Shown here: positions 11,076-22,487 of the stretch, piece after piece
Position numbering within the stretch: position 1 is the stretch's first letter
Layout: the number at the start of each line of letters is the position of its first letter
Source of the DNA: Exophiala sp. HKRS030
Taxonomy: Eukaryota > Ascomycota > Eurotiomycetes > Chaetothyriales > Herpotrichiellaceae
Direction of reading: 5' to 3'
Assembly: GCA_023897205.1 (NCBI GenBank)
Contig: JAHWDD010000005.1
Coordinates: forward strand, 4,712,001 to 4,776,000
DNA length: 64,000 nt
Notes under the pieces: model-generated
The model's input: the letters and a program-made list of their open reading frames with translations, nothing else
The model's database searches: none
Told to the model about the DNA's origin: nothing
Position numbers and translations under genes: made by a program

Positions 11076-12787
11076 ATGGCGCCCCCGGCTACGGCCCGAT
11101 ATGACTGGATCTTAGCCATCACCTCCATTGCCTTTGTTTTCAGCGCCTTTGGTAACGGAGCAAACGACGTCGCCAACTCCTATGCTACCTCGGTTGCCGC
11201 GCGAACCCTCACCATGCCGCAAGTCGGTTTCCTTTCCATGATTACAGAATTCGTGGGCGCCGTCGGCCTTGGTTCTCGTGTAACTAACACGATCAAGAAT
11301 GGAATCATTAGCATTAACCGGTTCGAGGGCCGTCCAGGTGCACTTATGCTGGCTATGGGCTGCGCCGAAGTTGGAAGTGCCACCTGGCTGATGCTGGCAA
11401 CTGGCTTGGGGTTCCCCGTCTCTACCACCCAGACCGTTGTTGGTGCTCTCATTGGTGTTGGATTTGCATCTCAGGCTCCCATCAAATGGGCATGGCAGTC
11501 CGGTAGTGTCTCCCAGGTTGCAGCATCCTGGGGTATTGCACCCTTGATCGCGGCTGGTTTCTCTGCTCTTATCTTTGGAATCGTCAAGTACTCAGTCCTG
11601 GAGCGAAAAGACCCCTTTAAATGGGCCATGCGGCTCATTCCGTTTTACTTTGCAACCACGGCCGCAATTCTTGCGCTCTTCATTGTCGTGGAGGCACCAA
11701 CTGCACCTTCGCTCGAAGAATTTGGAGCAGGAAAGGCCGTCGGAATTATACTTGGTGTCTGGGCTGGTGTTCTCCTGATCGCCTATGTCTTCTTCATGCC
11801 ATATTTTGATCGACGTCTTGTAAAGGAAGACGCCCGCGTCAAGTTCTATCACATCCCACTTGGACCTCTCCTGCGCAAGGAGAACATACCCTTGTACTGG
11901 CCTGCCAAAGAGGATGGCAAGTTTGTGATCGACTATTACGAGGATCCTTATGCCTCTGATACGACATCGTCGGCCCCTCCCTCAAAGACGACAAGCGATC
12001 ATCAAGCGGTAGAGAACCCATTATAACAGACTCATCTATATTGGAGAAAGGTCAGGTTGCTCCAAACACAACTACTGGTATTGCTGCTCGCAAACGACCT
12101 TTGGAACCAAGAGAACGTTTCATTGATCCTGTTAAGGATCTCCCCTGGACCAGTCCTCAACGGCTGTGGGGATACTTTAAATTCGGGCTTTTGCAAGGTG
12201 TCACCCGGGACTGCGTCACACACGATTCTGTGAAACTTCGAGATATCCATGCGCGCGCCAACAAATACGATGTCAGAGTCGAACATCTGTGGACGTACTG
12301 CCAAGTTGCCTCAGCTATACTCATGTCTATCGCACACGGTAGCAATGATGTTGCCAACGCCGTCGGACCCTGGGCCGCCACTTACCAAACCTACAGAGCC
12401 GGAGAGGTGAACACGAAGTCAGACACCCCTGTGTGGTTCTTGGTAATTGCTGGCTTCCTCCTGGGTGCGGGCTTCTGGTTCTATGGGTACCACATCATTC
12501 GTGCTTTGGGCAACAAGATTACCCAAATGTCGCCAACCCGAGGATTCAGTGTCGAACTCGGCGCCGCCATTACTGTCTTGCTTGCCTCTCGACTCAGTCT
12601 TCCTGTTAGCACCACTCAATGTCTCACAGGCGGAACCATGGGAGTTGCGCTCATGAACTATAATGTTGGTGCTGTCAATTGGCGACAATTGGCGTTTATC
12701 TTCTCGGGATGGCTGTTGACCTTGCCTTCCGCCGGGTTGATCTCTGGATTGTTATGTGTTATGGCCCTCAACACACCACATTTTTAA
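11076..12787 (+). CDS. PHO89: Na+/phosphate symporter, PHO89/PiT family
   Basis: A plasma-membrane Na+-coupled phosphate importer that works best at alkaline pH. The two PiT signature repeats are present: FGNGANDVANSYATSV near residue 25 and HGSNDVANAVGPWAA in the second half. Each half also has a GFPVSTTQ/LPVSTTQ segment. About ten membrane spans flank a central hydrophilic loop. The frame changes in that loop at C12017-12019: frame 1 stops at 12024-12026, while one extra C gives a continuous 570-residue protein, close to yeast Pho89. A 38-nt GTAGAG...GAG intron would also restore frame but is too short to be likely. The gene faces away from ENA, with the transposon between. Confidence 0.9.
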
Positions 12788-13234
12788 TTCTATTGGATGT
12801 TCTACATAGAAAGGGCATATTTCTGTGGACGCCTTGGGCCAGGAGAAGTTTAATTGTAGAGCACCACCAAAGTGTTATGGTTAATCTTGTTGGAGACAGG
12901 GCGAACTGTGTCGTATTGAAAACAATGGTCAAATAGTCACGGATGCATCGTCAGTAGAGAAGTTTGAGTCAGATTCTACCGGTTCTACCGTTTCTACCAA
13001 CACAACGGAAAAGGAAGCCATTAGTGTGAATATTCCCTTGCTCGGACCGCTCGCGCGCGCCGCCCTCGACTCGTCGTCCCAGAGCGCATATAAGCTGGGG
13101 GTGTCCAGTCTCGTCAGTAGGCGACACCACATCCATAGGTTTGACAGGGCCTGCTTCGGGTCCAGGTCCGAGCTGGATACTGACGGGTCGGGTGGTTTTC
13201 AATATTCGCTCGCACCAACGGGGGTCGACTCTTC
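12788..13234. other. Intergenic between PHO89 and the chrA 3' side
   Basis: The two convergent genes end into this space. A minus-strand frame of 67 codons at 12929-13132 looks protein-like but has no domain or clear splice link. Confidence 0.35.
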
Positions 13235-13669
13235 TTAGCTCTCCAGACTCAAATGAGCTGAAGGTTCCCAGGAGACACCGCCTGGAGGTGAGAGTCGTCG
13301 TCTCCCAATTTGAATTGCAAAACCGGCTTCCTCTCTGAGCTCTCTTCTGTGTTCTTTTTGCCGAAAGTGGGGACGATTGAGCGGGTTCCGTTTTCCATAA
13401 TAGTAAGATCCTTTTGTATGGGCAGCCAATAAGAATCGTACTTTCGATACCAGCTTACCTGATTTCTCATCGTAATTTACCCCGATTTGTCTTGACATTT
13501 GCAGAACTTGGTTTGCCAGAGTATGTGCAGCTAGTGATGGCCCACCGGCCTCAACACCGGGGTCTATCTGCTGAACTAGGCTACCTAAGAGAAACAAACA
13601 CTCCTGCCAACCTTCCTGGATTATGTCCGCATTGAAAAGCACCCATAAATATGCTTCTAGTCTAGGTAA
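13235..13669 (-). other. Unassigned minus-strand coding-like stretch
   Basis: Directly after the chrA stop codon, in the same frame, is an open stretch that reads like protein (AYLWVLFNADIIQEGWQE, then HTLANQVLQMSRQIGVNY). A GGTAAGC donor follows the coding-like part at about 13457, so it could be an exon of a minus-strand gene extending left. I find no start codon and no family for it. It may be a remnant of another gene. Confidence 0.3.
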
Positions 13670-15462
13670 TCATCGCCCAACAGCACCATACCAGCAAAGA
13701 CCTAACAGTCCTCCGGTCACGATAGCTACGGGAGCGGGCACTTTGAACCACGCATTGCTAGCGTATGTGAGAGCGGTGACCACCACCCACCAAGGATCTT
13801 GACCCAAACTCTGTCCGCTCGAGCTCTCTTGCGTCAGATAGCCGATCTCCCACAGCCGGTAGACAGCGGTAAACACGAGTCCAACTGCGGCGGCATTGAT
13901 CCCGCGCAACAGACTGATCACGATTGGTTTGTGCCTCAAGGTGCCCCACAAGCTCTGGAACCCCACGGCCAGTGTGATTCCCGGCGCGAAGATACCCATA
14001 AAGCCGAGGGAAGCACCCAGCACGGTCGAGTGGGGTGTGCCCAGAACGGCAAGCGCTCCTAAGTAGACGGCGAAATTGAAGTTTGGGCCAGGGAATGCTT
14101 GGATGATGGCGAGACCGATCAAGAAGTCTCGCGTGGAGACCCAGCCGGGCTGAACGACGTATTCGCGCAGAAGCGGAATCACGACAGGACCACCGCCGAA
14201 GATGATGGTACCGGCAAGATACATGTTGGCAAAGAGATCAAGCGGTCTCGGCGGATCGTCAACGACTCCTCTGGCAACGAGGATGGCGATGAACGAGGCT
14301 GGACTGGGTCAGTTCTGAGAACCCTATAGAAGATAGAACAGACTTACCAAAAAATGCGGCAATGATAGTCAAACCAATTGTTACCGGTATCGCATAGGAC
14401 TTCATATCTGTGCGATCAATTTCCTCAGTTGTTTGCGGTGCCTCAGTCTTCGGCCCTGGTTCGGTGTGCAAGCTTGTCTGTGCTGTATGTCTCCGTTGAA
14501 CACCAGTACCTTGCTGGCTCGGCTTAGTGTTGCTTTCAGGTAGATTGGCAGGCTCGTTCGCTTCGACAGACGCAGGCTCGGGTGGCTCAGGTGGCTGAGA
14601 TTGCTCGCGCTTCTTGGCCGCCCGTTTAGCCTTGATTTTTCCAATTTGTTGCTTAAGCCACAAATCCCAAATAACAGTGGCAATACCGCCAGCGACAATG
14701 AGAGCCGGGAAGTACCATAAGGCCGTATAGCATAGACCTGCGCAAGCGCCAAAGATGACCAGTATGCGAGTGATCTGGTCCTTAATAGCTTTCTCTGCGA
14801 GCTAGCTGACGTTAGAGGAATGAGGCCAAGGGGAGAAGAGTTGTCAGAGGTGCCTTACCTGGACGGCAGCAAGCGCGACAATGCCCACTGTCGATGCATT
14901 CAAGCCAGAAAGGAATGCGTACGCAACGGCAGGCAGAACTTCGTTGATTTGACGAACTCCCAGAGACAGACAAAACATGCCGATTGCTCCAGGCAGACTG
15001 CGCGGCAAGGGTTAGGTTTGCACAATGACTGAGGCATAGACCAAAACTAACCTCCAAATCAGGAAAGCAAGTAGTGCCGGGAGTATGCCTGCATGTATCA
15101 GAACGATACAGAATAACATCTTAGTGCTACCAGGCCCGGGTAAGGCTTGACAGATTGCGAACAATTCTTGATACTAAACAACTGTTACCATACAGCCTCC
15201 CACCACGCGAGCCGGCAAAAGACACTCGGCTTACCACTTGTTCGTCAATCCATGGGATTCGGTCATGTGTTCCTTGCACAAATCGACAATGTTCAATTTG
15301 GAAGTGGACGGGAGGGCCGCCAAACGCAGTAAACCCGAGATCCCAAGTTCTCGTGATAACATCTCCCATGCGCCAGAAAAACTTATCGGTGTTGGCCAGA
15401 TATGCATTATTTTGGTCGCGCGAATAGTCACGCACTGCGCGAAAAGCTGAGAGAAGGGGCAT
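13670..15462 (-). CDS. chrA: Chromate transporter, ChrA (CHR) family
   Basis: A two-domain CHR-family membrane protein; family members export chromate, though the physiological substrate in fungi is less certain. Five exons close in phase: 15462-15235, 15173-15052, 14997-14859, 14801-14348 and 14298-13670, giving 523 residues. Landmarks are RTWDLGFTAFGGPPVHFQI in the N-terminal domain, QALPGPGSTKM, LAAVQLAEKAIKD, and FGGGPVVIPLLREYVV with QAFPGPNFNFAVYLGAL in the C-terminal domain, plus a charged linker (about residues 250-320). The start at 15462 is chosen because coding similarity begins there; an upstream in-frame Met at 15615 has no support. A ChrA fragment lies 6.5 kb away beyond the TRK genes. 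Confidence 0.92.
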
Positions 15463-16362
15463 GTTGATGCCGTTGGCGGTAGCAATGAAGTTTTGAAGAT
15501 TTAAGACTCTCTCTGGCTTTTTTCTATGAGAATCGTGGACATTAAATTTGGTGAAGTTATCCAGCCAATGATGGCGGAGATTGCGTGCAGGTGCACGCCA
15601 AGGAAATCTCGGCATTGGGATAAAGAAGAAAGCGTCATTGCCAAGAGTCTGATTGTTATTCCGGGAACCTCGCTGCCTGCAATAAACTTGTGCACGCCAG
15701 CGTTCTATCTAGCAAGATCAGCACAGCCCGCATCGGTATTCTTCGAACATTCGGTGATACTGTGATACTACACCTGAGCGTTACTAAGGGCAGTATACAC
15801 AATGGGGCTTGCGCTACTGACTAATTCAACATCTTTGGAACATCGTGCCACTGGTATTCCACGATTGCCGGGTTCTCACGAAAGGACGCAGACCGTCGTT
15901 CGAGATCAAAGGATGCATACACAGCAGCATGGTGAGTCAGCAAGAAGGTGAGCCAAGGCGCAAGGCAAGACGATCACGCCCAGAATAAGGCGTCCACACT
16001 TCAACAGGGCTTGGCCGGTCGCACAACATTCCCCAGCTGACACGTTTTTGTCGTTCGGAAGAGAAAAGAAACGATAAGGAGAGAAGCACGTGCCATCGCC
16101 AAGAAATCTCATCACGTCATTCCGTCCGACAGCTCGATGGTACAGGCACGCATTGAACTTCCCACCCAGCCTTTCCCAGACTTGTTTTTCGGCAATGCAA
16201 CCATCTTCCTTTCAGGCTGTCCATACGCTGCCCTAGAGTCGAATTCTTGAAACAATGTCCTTCTCCGGCCTTACATTGAAGCATGTGAAGTCCTCTGGAC
16301 GAGCTACAACTCGACTCAAGACCTAGGTCCATCTTTATCCATCCCTCCGACCTCACTTTCCT
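15463..16362. other. Intergenic between chrA and the truncated TRK copy
   Basis: I looked for the missing N-terminal two-thirds of the neighbouring TRK copy and found none. No other gene is supported. Confidence 0.5.
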
Positions 16363-17470
16363 ATGCATGCTCCGGTTTGTGATATGGCTGGCATCAAGGC
16401 TCGTGCCCCAAAACAGCGCTGTTTGGGAAGAGTTACGCTTCCTGCTGGATCATCCTCGTCGATGCTTTACCCTGTTGTTTCCGGCGAGAGCGACATGGTG
16501 GCTATTTGCGATTCTGGTGATCCTGAACGGAGTAGATGTAATCTTTTTCATCATTTTGGATCTCAACGACCCTGCTGTGACCCATCTGGCTCCAGGAATA
16601 CGGTTCGTGGACGGACTGTTCCAAGCAGCCTCGACAAGGACGGCCGGGTTCGCCGTCGTTAACCTCGCTGAACTACATCAGGCAATTTAGGTGTCATACC
16701 TGATCATGATGTACATTTCCGTCTTCCCAATCGCCATCTCCATGCGACGTACCAACGTGTATGAAGAGAAGAGTTTGGGGATCTACGTGAGTCCGAGCGA
16801 ACAGGAGGATGATGCGAAAGAACCGAGCTATGTTGGAGCCCACTTGCGGAGACAGCTCAGTTTCGACTTGTGGTTCATCTTCTTCGGTCTGTTCATCATT
16901 GCCATCGTTGAGGGGCATCGCCTGGCGAACACTAACGAATATGCCTTCACCCTATTTGCGGTCTTGTTCGAGATCGTGTCTGCGTACGGAACTGTTGGGC
17001 TGTCCTTAGGATACCCTACAAACAATGCCTCGTTTTCGGCGGAGTTCAAGACATTATCCAAACTGGTCATCATTGCGATGCAAGTGCGTGGTCGGCACAG
17101 AGGTCTGCCCTACGAACTTGACAGAGCTGTGCTTCTTCCTTCCGAGAAGTTGCAGGCCAAAGAGGCGGGAGAAGGTCAACGCATGCTGCAACGAAGGAGG
17201 TCGTCCCTTAGTGGCATGTCTGCAGTGGACAGGCAAGTGGACGGCAGCAAGTTTCGCGCAGAGACTGGTCTCTCCTCCGGTTATGAACTGGAGGGGAAAC
17301 GGAAGAATGAAAGTCTGGAGGCTAAGCTGGCAGAGAGACACAAGAGTCATGCTAGTCACGGACTCGGTCAAGTAAGGCACAAGTTGGCATCTGCATCGGC
17401 CGCAATACGAGAAGAGTTGGGTAGCCAAATGAGCGATAATATGGGAAGTCGCATTCTGTTTGCTTTCTGA
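16363..17470 (+). pseudogene. TRK K+ transporter copy, 5'-truncated with a stop
   Basis: The C-terminal third of a TRK-type potassium transporter. It has RFVIWLASRLVP, LLDHPRRCFTLLFP, QAASTRTAGFAVVNLAELH (third pore loop), YISVFPIAISMRR, VYEEKSLGIYV, VSAYGTVGLSLGYP (fourth pore loop) and GRHRGLPYELDRAVLLP. Codon 16688-16690 is TAG where relatives have Gln (CAG), and everything upstream of RFVIW is missing. Unlike the TRK gene 1.3 kb downstream, it has no introns at the two sites around the fourth pore loop. The long charged tail ends at 17470. Truncation plus the stop make it a relic; the product could at best be a non-functional fragment. Confidence 0.8.
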
Positions 17471-18724
17471 GCGATTGTTATGGGTTTGTCAAAAGGACAG
17501 AACAGCAGTATGGTATGATACGTTAACCCGCAATGTACATTCTGGTTACAAGATTAAAATCGATTCGGAGCATGCGGCAAATTATGGCTCAGAAGCTAAT
17601 TTGGGGAGCATCATCTGGAGTTTGGTCAAGGCAAATGACCCTTTGTCGAGACTGATCCCTGCATTTCGTACTACAGTAAACCCCCGTTAGTACGATCCGC
17701 CCATATAACGATTTAGCCCCGTCGTTAACGCTGTAGGCGGAAAGTTTTTCTGCCAAGTGCTGAGTATGCCTTAACGGGATTTAACGATTATAGCCAGCGT
17801 TCCAACCAGGACCAAAGCTGTGACTATTTTGTTGAGCGAATTCCCGACACCGTGATCCTCCGCAGAAACAGAAGATGCCATTGTCGAAAAGCATGGGTGG
17901 ACGTGGACAAAGACAAAGGAAGGACAGGTACTATCACATGGCCCAATTGATGGAGAAATATGTAAGAGGATAGCCATCATGAAGTTGCCGACTCCAATCA
18001 ACAAGGCAGAACACGTCACTTGGTGGCATTGTGCGGGACGGTGGGGAGGCCGTCTTCCGATTGGCAATCCGGCAAGACGGAATGGAACAACACTATGCTA
18101 AGACCTAACGCTATTGGTCGACACTCTTTATCGAGAACCTACACCCCTATTGAGAATGTATAGTCTCCTCCACCACCACCACTCAGAGCTTAGCGCCATC
18201 CATGAGCGGGTACAAAGGAACACACCAGCTCATCTACCACTCCTCGTGGGATGTTCGAATTAAGACCTTCCTTAATGTCGATCCCACAAGATGCCCCGGC
18301 TGTCCCTCCCTAGAGCAGCATGGCGGTGGACGTTTCACGTTGTACACTGTTCGTGAGTCTCTCTCGCGCCCGTCATTTGACCAATCCTTGATGCTCGAAT
18401 CTTGCAAGCCTCCCTGGGGATTGCAGTGATGGTTTGCAGCAGACACTGCCCAGCCGACCCGCCATTCGTTGTGATAACGGAGAAAAATACCGCACGCTTG
18501 CAACTCAATACTACTCGTCTTTCGAGGTAGTCCCACATAGGTTCGAGATTTAAACCCCTTTCCTCTTTTCTTTTGGTATAAAAAAATATTGAAGGCGCCA
18601 GTGAAGGAGTCAAACAGTTGACCAAGTTCTCGTCTTTGTTCGTCTGCCCTTCGATCTTCTGTTCAAGCAATTCTCGCAACTGAAGCCCCACTTGCGGCCC
18701 ATTCCCCCTCCAACCACACACATC
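17471..18724. other. Intergenic; possible degraded transposon end near 17.67 kb
   Basis: At about 17670-17790 the sequence TACAGTAAACCCCCGTTAGT and following CGTTAACG-type words resemble the end of a pogo/Fot1-like element. I find no matching inverted partner nearby, so this is weak. Nothing else is supported before the TRK gene. Confidence 0.3.
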
Positions 18725-21521
18725 ATGCGCCTCAATACTTGGATGCCTCCAGTGACCTTTGTTACGCTGCATTGCAAGTGAACGTTCCTCTTGCGCTGGG
18801 TTGCGTTTCTGACGATAGACTCCCATTCAGATGCCTACATTATTACCTGCGCTCTCCTATCCTTTCTCATTCTCTATCCTTATGGCAATCTGGCTGCGGT
18901 TGACGCCTTTTTCTTTGGTGCCAGCGGCTCCACAGAATCGGGCCTGAATACGTACGAATAATTTCACGATATGCTGTCAACTTTCTGTTCCTGACTATAG
19001 TGTGCTAGGATTGATGTTAAGGCTCTCAAGACTTATCAGCAACTCTACCTCTACGTTATTCCGATCATTACAAACCTAGGATTCATCAACATCATTGTCG
19101 TCGTTGTCCGTCTGTGTTGGTTTGAAAAGCATATTAAAAAAACCTGTAGGTTTCGCTAGACACCCTGCTTGTCGGTCTGCATGCTCACTTTAAGATTAAG
19201 ACCCTTCCTTGCTACGAGCCAGGTCACTGCACGCTAGTATACATCCTCTTCAGGAAGATCCTGAGAACCAGACTCCGACCGGGCAACCGGCTCTTGCGGG
19301 CACTCATGTTGTGGTCTCCGGTAAAACCATCGCTCGAACATCGACTGATCGGCAAGAGAAGCATCCTTTAGACAATGATAAGTATGGACAACCCTCTGCC
19401 ACACATATCCTCCTGGGCTTGCTCTGACTTTTCTCGACTAGGGAGAATGTTGATGGCACGGAAAACCCTTCTGAGACAAGGGTCACGCACCCAGCTAGTC
19501 GAACAACCGAGCCTCGCATCACTTTTGACGAGGGCACCAGATCTCCACGAGAGCACTCTAAAACGCTTTACATTCCACCTCCAAAGGATCGTGACAAGGG
19601 TAAGAAAGCTGTGGATCAGAAAATACCTTACAAGTGTGTGCGCTTACAATGAACTAGGTACTCCATTTGCAGAGGTCGACCATGAAGTGTTCAGTAATGA
19701 AGGTTCGTCAAGACTCCACGGAAATTGATGGATGCTTACCAGATTGATTAGAGCCTGACGATATCAAACCGGTGAATTCAGATGCCAGAACACCAGGGTT
19801 AACTCGACCAAGGACAATCGACGGACCTGCTTTTGCTAAAGGGATCTCAATGGAGCGAGTTACTTCTGTTGTATCGTCCATGTTTGTACTTGGCCGTTCA
19901 CAGAGCCACCCAGTGAAACAGCGCCGGGCGTCGACAAACTCACAACCCCATTCCTCTCAACTACCTTATCTCTCCCCTCAAGTCACAGTCGGTCGCAACT
20001 CCCAGTTCCGTAACTTGACAGTACAGGACCGAGAGGTGCTGGGTGGTATTGAGTATCGGAGTTTGAAGTTGCTGTTGAAGATTGTTCTCGGTAAGCAAGC
20101 AGCCTTATCATTAATCCCCCGCACAGAAAATCCTAATGATTTCTGGATTAGCTTACTTTTTCGGCCTTCACATTTTCGGTGCCATCTGCCTTGTGGGCTG
20201 GATTCAAAATGGGCCCCAGAAGCACCTTGACTGGTTAGCCGAGTGCGGACAAGACAAGAACTGGTGGTACGGCGACCTGTTGAGCAAGTCACTCATCTTC
20301 TTTAACAACATTCTATAGGGCATTCTACTCGGCACAGACAATGGTCGACAATCTCGGCTTCACTCTCACGCCAGACTCCATGTAAGTCTCCATGAAAGAA
20401 GATGCCGGTGTTGCAAGAGCAAATCCGCAAACACCCATATATCCTGATACAAGCCTTCGATACTGATGATTTCTTAGGGTCACATTCCAAGACGCAACCT
20501 TCCCGATGCTTATCATGACCTTTTTGGCATTTGCCGGCAATACCTGTTACCCAGTCTTTCTGCGTCTTGTCATCTGGACCATGTCTAAGATCGTACGCAA
20601 GAACTCGTCACTCAGAGAGCCGTTGCAATTTCTTCTCGATCACCCTCGACGCTGCTATACCTTGCTCTTCCCTAGCACGCCGACCTGGATCTTGTTCGGC
20701 GTTCTCTTCGTCCTTAACTTTGTCGATGTTCTTCTGATCATTGTTCTCGATCTTGACAACCCAGCTGTCAACAATCTGTCTCTCGGTCCACGGATCCTCG
20801 CTGCACTCTTCCAAGCTGCCTCGTCAAGACATACAGGCACGTCAACATTCAACCTTGCTGCCGTTAACCCTGCGGTGCAGTTCAGCTTATTGGTGATGAT
20901 GTACATCGCGATATTCCCAATCGCCATCAGCATCCGTGCATCGAATACGTACGAGGAGAAGTCATTAGGTATATATGGATCAAAGGAGGACATCGATGAG
21001 AGCAAGGGAACAGCCTATATCATGATGCATATGCAGAATCAGCTGGCCTTTGATCTGTGGTATATCTTCCTGGGGGTCTTCTGTATCTGCATCGCCGAAG
21101 CCGATAAAATTGTAGACTTGGACAATCCGGTTAGTATTTCATCAAATCCAGACATGCTAAACACATGACGTTAACAATCATCCCAGGCCTTCTCCGTCTT
21201 CCCGGTCTTCTTTGAAGTTGTGTCTGCATAGTAGGTCTCTTCCCTTTCCGCCCTCTCTGTCCTCGTATTTTGTTCTCTTCTGACATTTCTTACTTCTATA
21301 GCGGTAATGTTGGTCTCAGTCTCGGCCACCCGTCCGTCATGACCTCGCTTTGCGGGCAATTCACAGTTTTCAGCAAAGTCGTTATATGCGCCATGATGAT
21401 CCGTGGACGCCACCGCGGTCTCCCTTACCAGATCGACCGCGCAATCATGCTGCCAGCCGAACGGGACCTGAACGAACAAGACTCTATTCCCACCTCTGTG
21501 GAGCTCAAGAAGGCTGTGTGA
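18725..21521 (+). CDS. TRK1: TRK-type potassium transporter
   Basis: A plasma-membrane K+ uptake protein with four MPM (pore) repeats. Exons after the first are 18819-18951, 19009-19145, 19201-19381, 19442-19599, 19658-19702, 19752-20090, 20152-20266, 20319-20381, 20478-21129, 21187-21230 and 21302-21521, all phase-consistent. Pore loops: SGSTESGLNTIDV, AQTMVDNLGFTLTP, SSRHTGTSTFNLAAVNP and SAYGNVGLSLGHP, each keeping its filter glycine. The long loop between the first and second repeats holds PRITFDEGTRSP and a Ser/Thr-rich region. The start (ATG 18725 or 18743) gives a first exon ending VTFVTLHC at 18777, but its phase does not match exon two, so the first junction is unresolved. Expected length is near 780 residues. 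Confidence 0.88.
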
Positions 21522-21947
21522 CTACGACTTCCAAATTCGGAAGGAAATAGGCCAACATAATCTAAGGATTAGCATAGCCGACTTCTCAGCAGCCTTGACC
21601 GCCAGCATTCTTCTGCCGACGATTGAAGAACAGGAATAGTTATGACTGACATTGGTATTGCTATCCAACTGGGACGAGTGCAAATCCACCTCCGCTATCA
21701 TTAACGGTATAACTCTTTCCTGCCAGCTTTAGGGAGATCAAGCTGCAGATCGCCCGATAGGAATGTCATAACCCACCATGAGTTACAACCACGACATCCT
21801 TCTTCTCCCGATCCTTTAACTGCTCACATAATTCTGACGGATTTTGTCACCGCCCTCGCCCGCTTCTTGAAAACGTCATCATCTGCAGAGTATTGACCCT
21901 GCTTCAATTGCCAATCCTTTCCTAAGCCTTCAAAAACCAGCCTCGGG

Positions 21948-22307
21948 AAACCCCGTGCAGTGGGCATTTATTCCCTCTCTCTCGGCGTCCAGCGCATCGA
22001 GGAAATTCTGCCCTTGCCAGTTTATCCCCTGCTCACTGGCCTAAATGCTTCGACTGTCAGTATCATTGCATTGGCAGCAGTGCAACTGGCTGAGAAGGCA
22101 GTAAGAGACAGGCTTACCCGTATACTAGTGATTCTTGGAGCATGCGCGGGTCTATGTGCACTATGGTATTTCCCGTTGCTTATGGTGCTCGGTGGTGTCA
22201 TCACTGTCATCTGGGATGGCTGGATGAGGCCGCAAGTAGGCAATCTCAGGGCGAAGCTGAAACGAAGAAAGCAAAATTCAGAAGGGAGGCGCAAGAAACA
22301 GGCGTGA
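21948..22307 (+). pseudogene. ChrA fragment (middle of a chromate transporter)
   Basis: This 120-codon piece matches the intact chrA gene from AVGIYSLSLGVQ to the linker: LPVYPLLTGLNASTV, ALAAVQLAEKAVRD, LTRILVILGACAGLC and ALWYFPLLMVLGGVITVIWDGW. The N-terminal start and the entire second CHR domain are absent. It is continuous where the intact gene has an intron (between AAVQ and LAEKA). Two residues are deleted after GACAGLC. The copy is a relic on the far side of the TRK gene from chrA. Confidence 0.8.
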
Positions 22308-22487
22308 CCAACAGCGTGCTGCTTGAGGAGAGGTCAGAGAGCCAGAGTGTAGAAGTATCTTGAGAGACTAAGACCAAGTTGTAACAGATACAATTATAGT
22401 TGACCTATACTCCCAATACCTAGGTGATAAAGACTCCAACAGTAGTAGACTAGCCAGAGATGCCGCGTAATACCCTGCTTCGAGATA

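Noticed and set aside
12008..12050. A 38-nt GTAGAG...GAG intron in PHO89
   Set aside because: It restores the frame but is shorter than any other intron in the window and lacks a branch point; the missing-C explanation matches thirteen other sites.
17670..17790. Pogo/Fot1-like terminal repeat as a complete element
   Set aside because: Only one end-like segment is visible, with no inverted partner or transposase remnant nearby.
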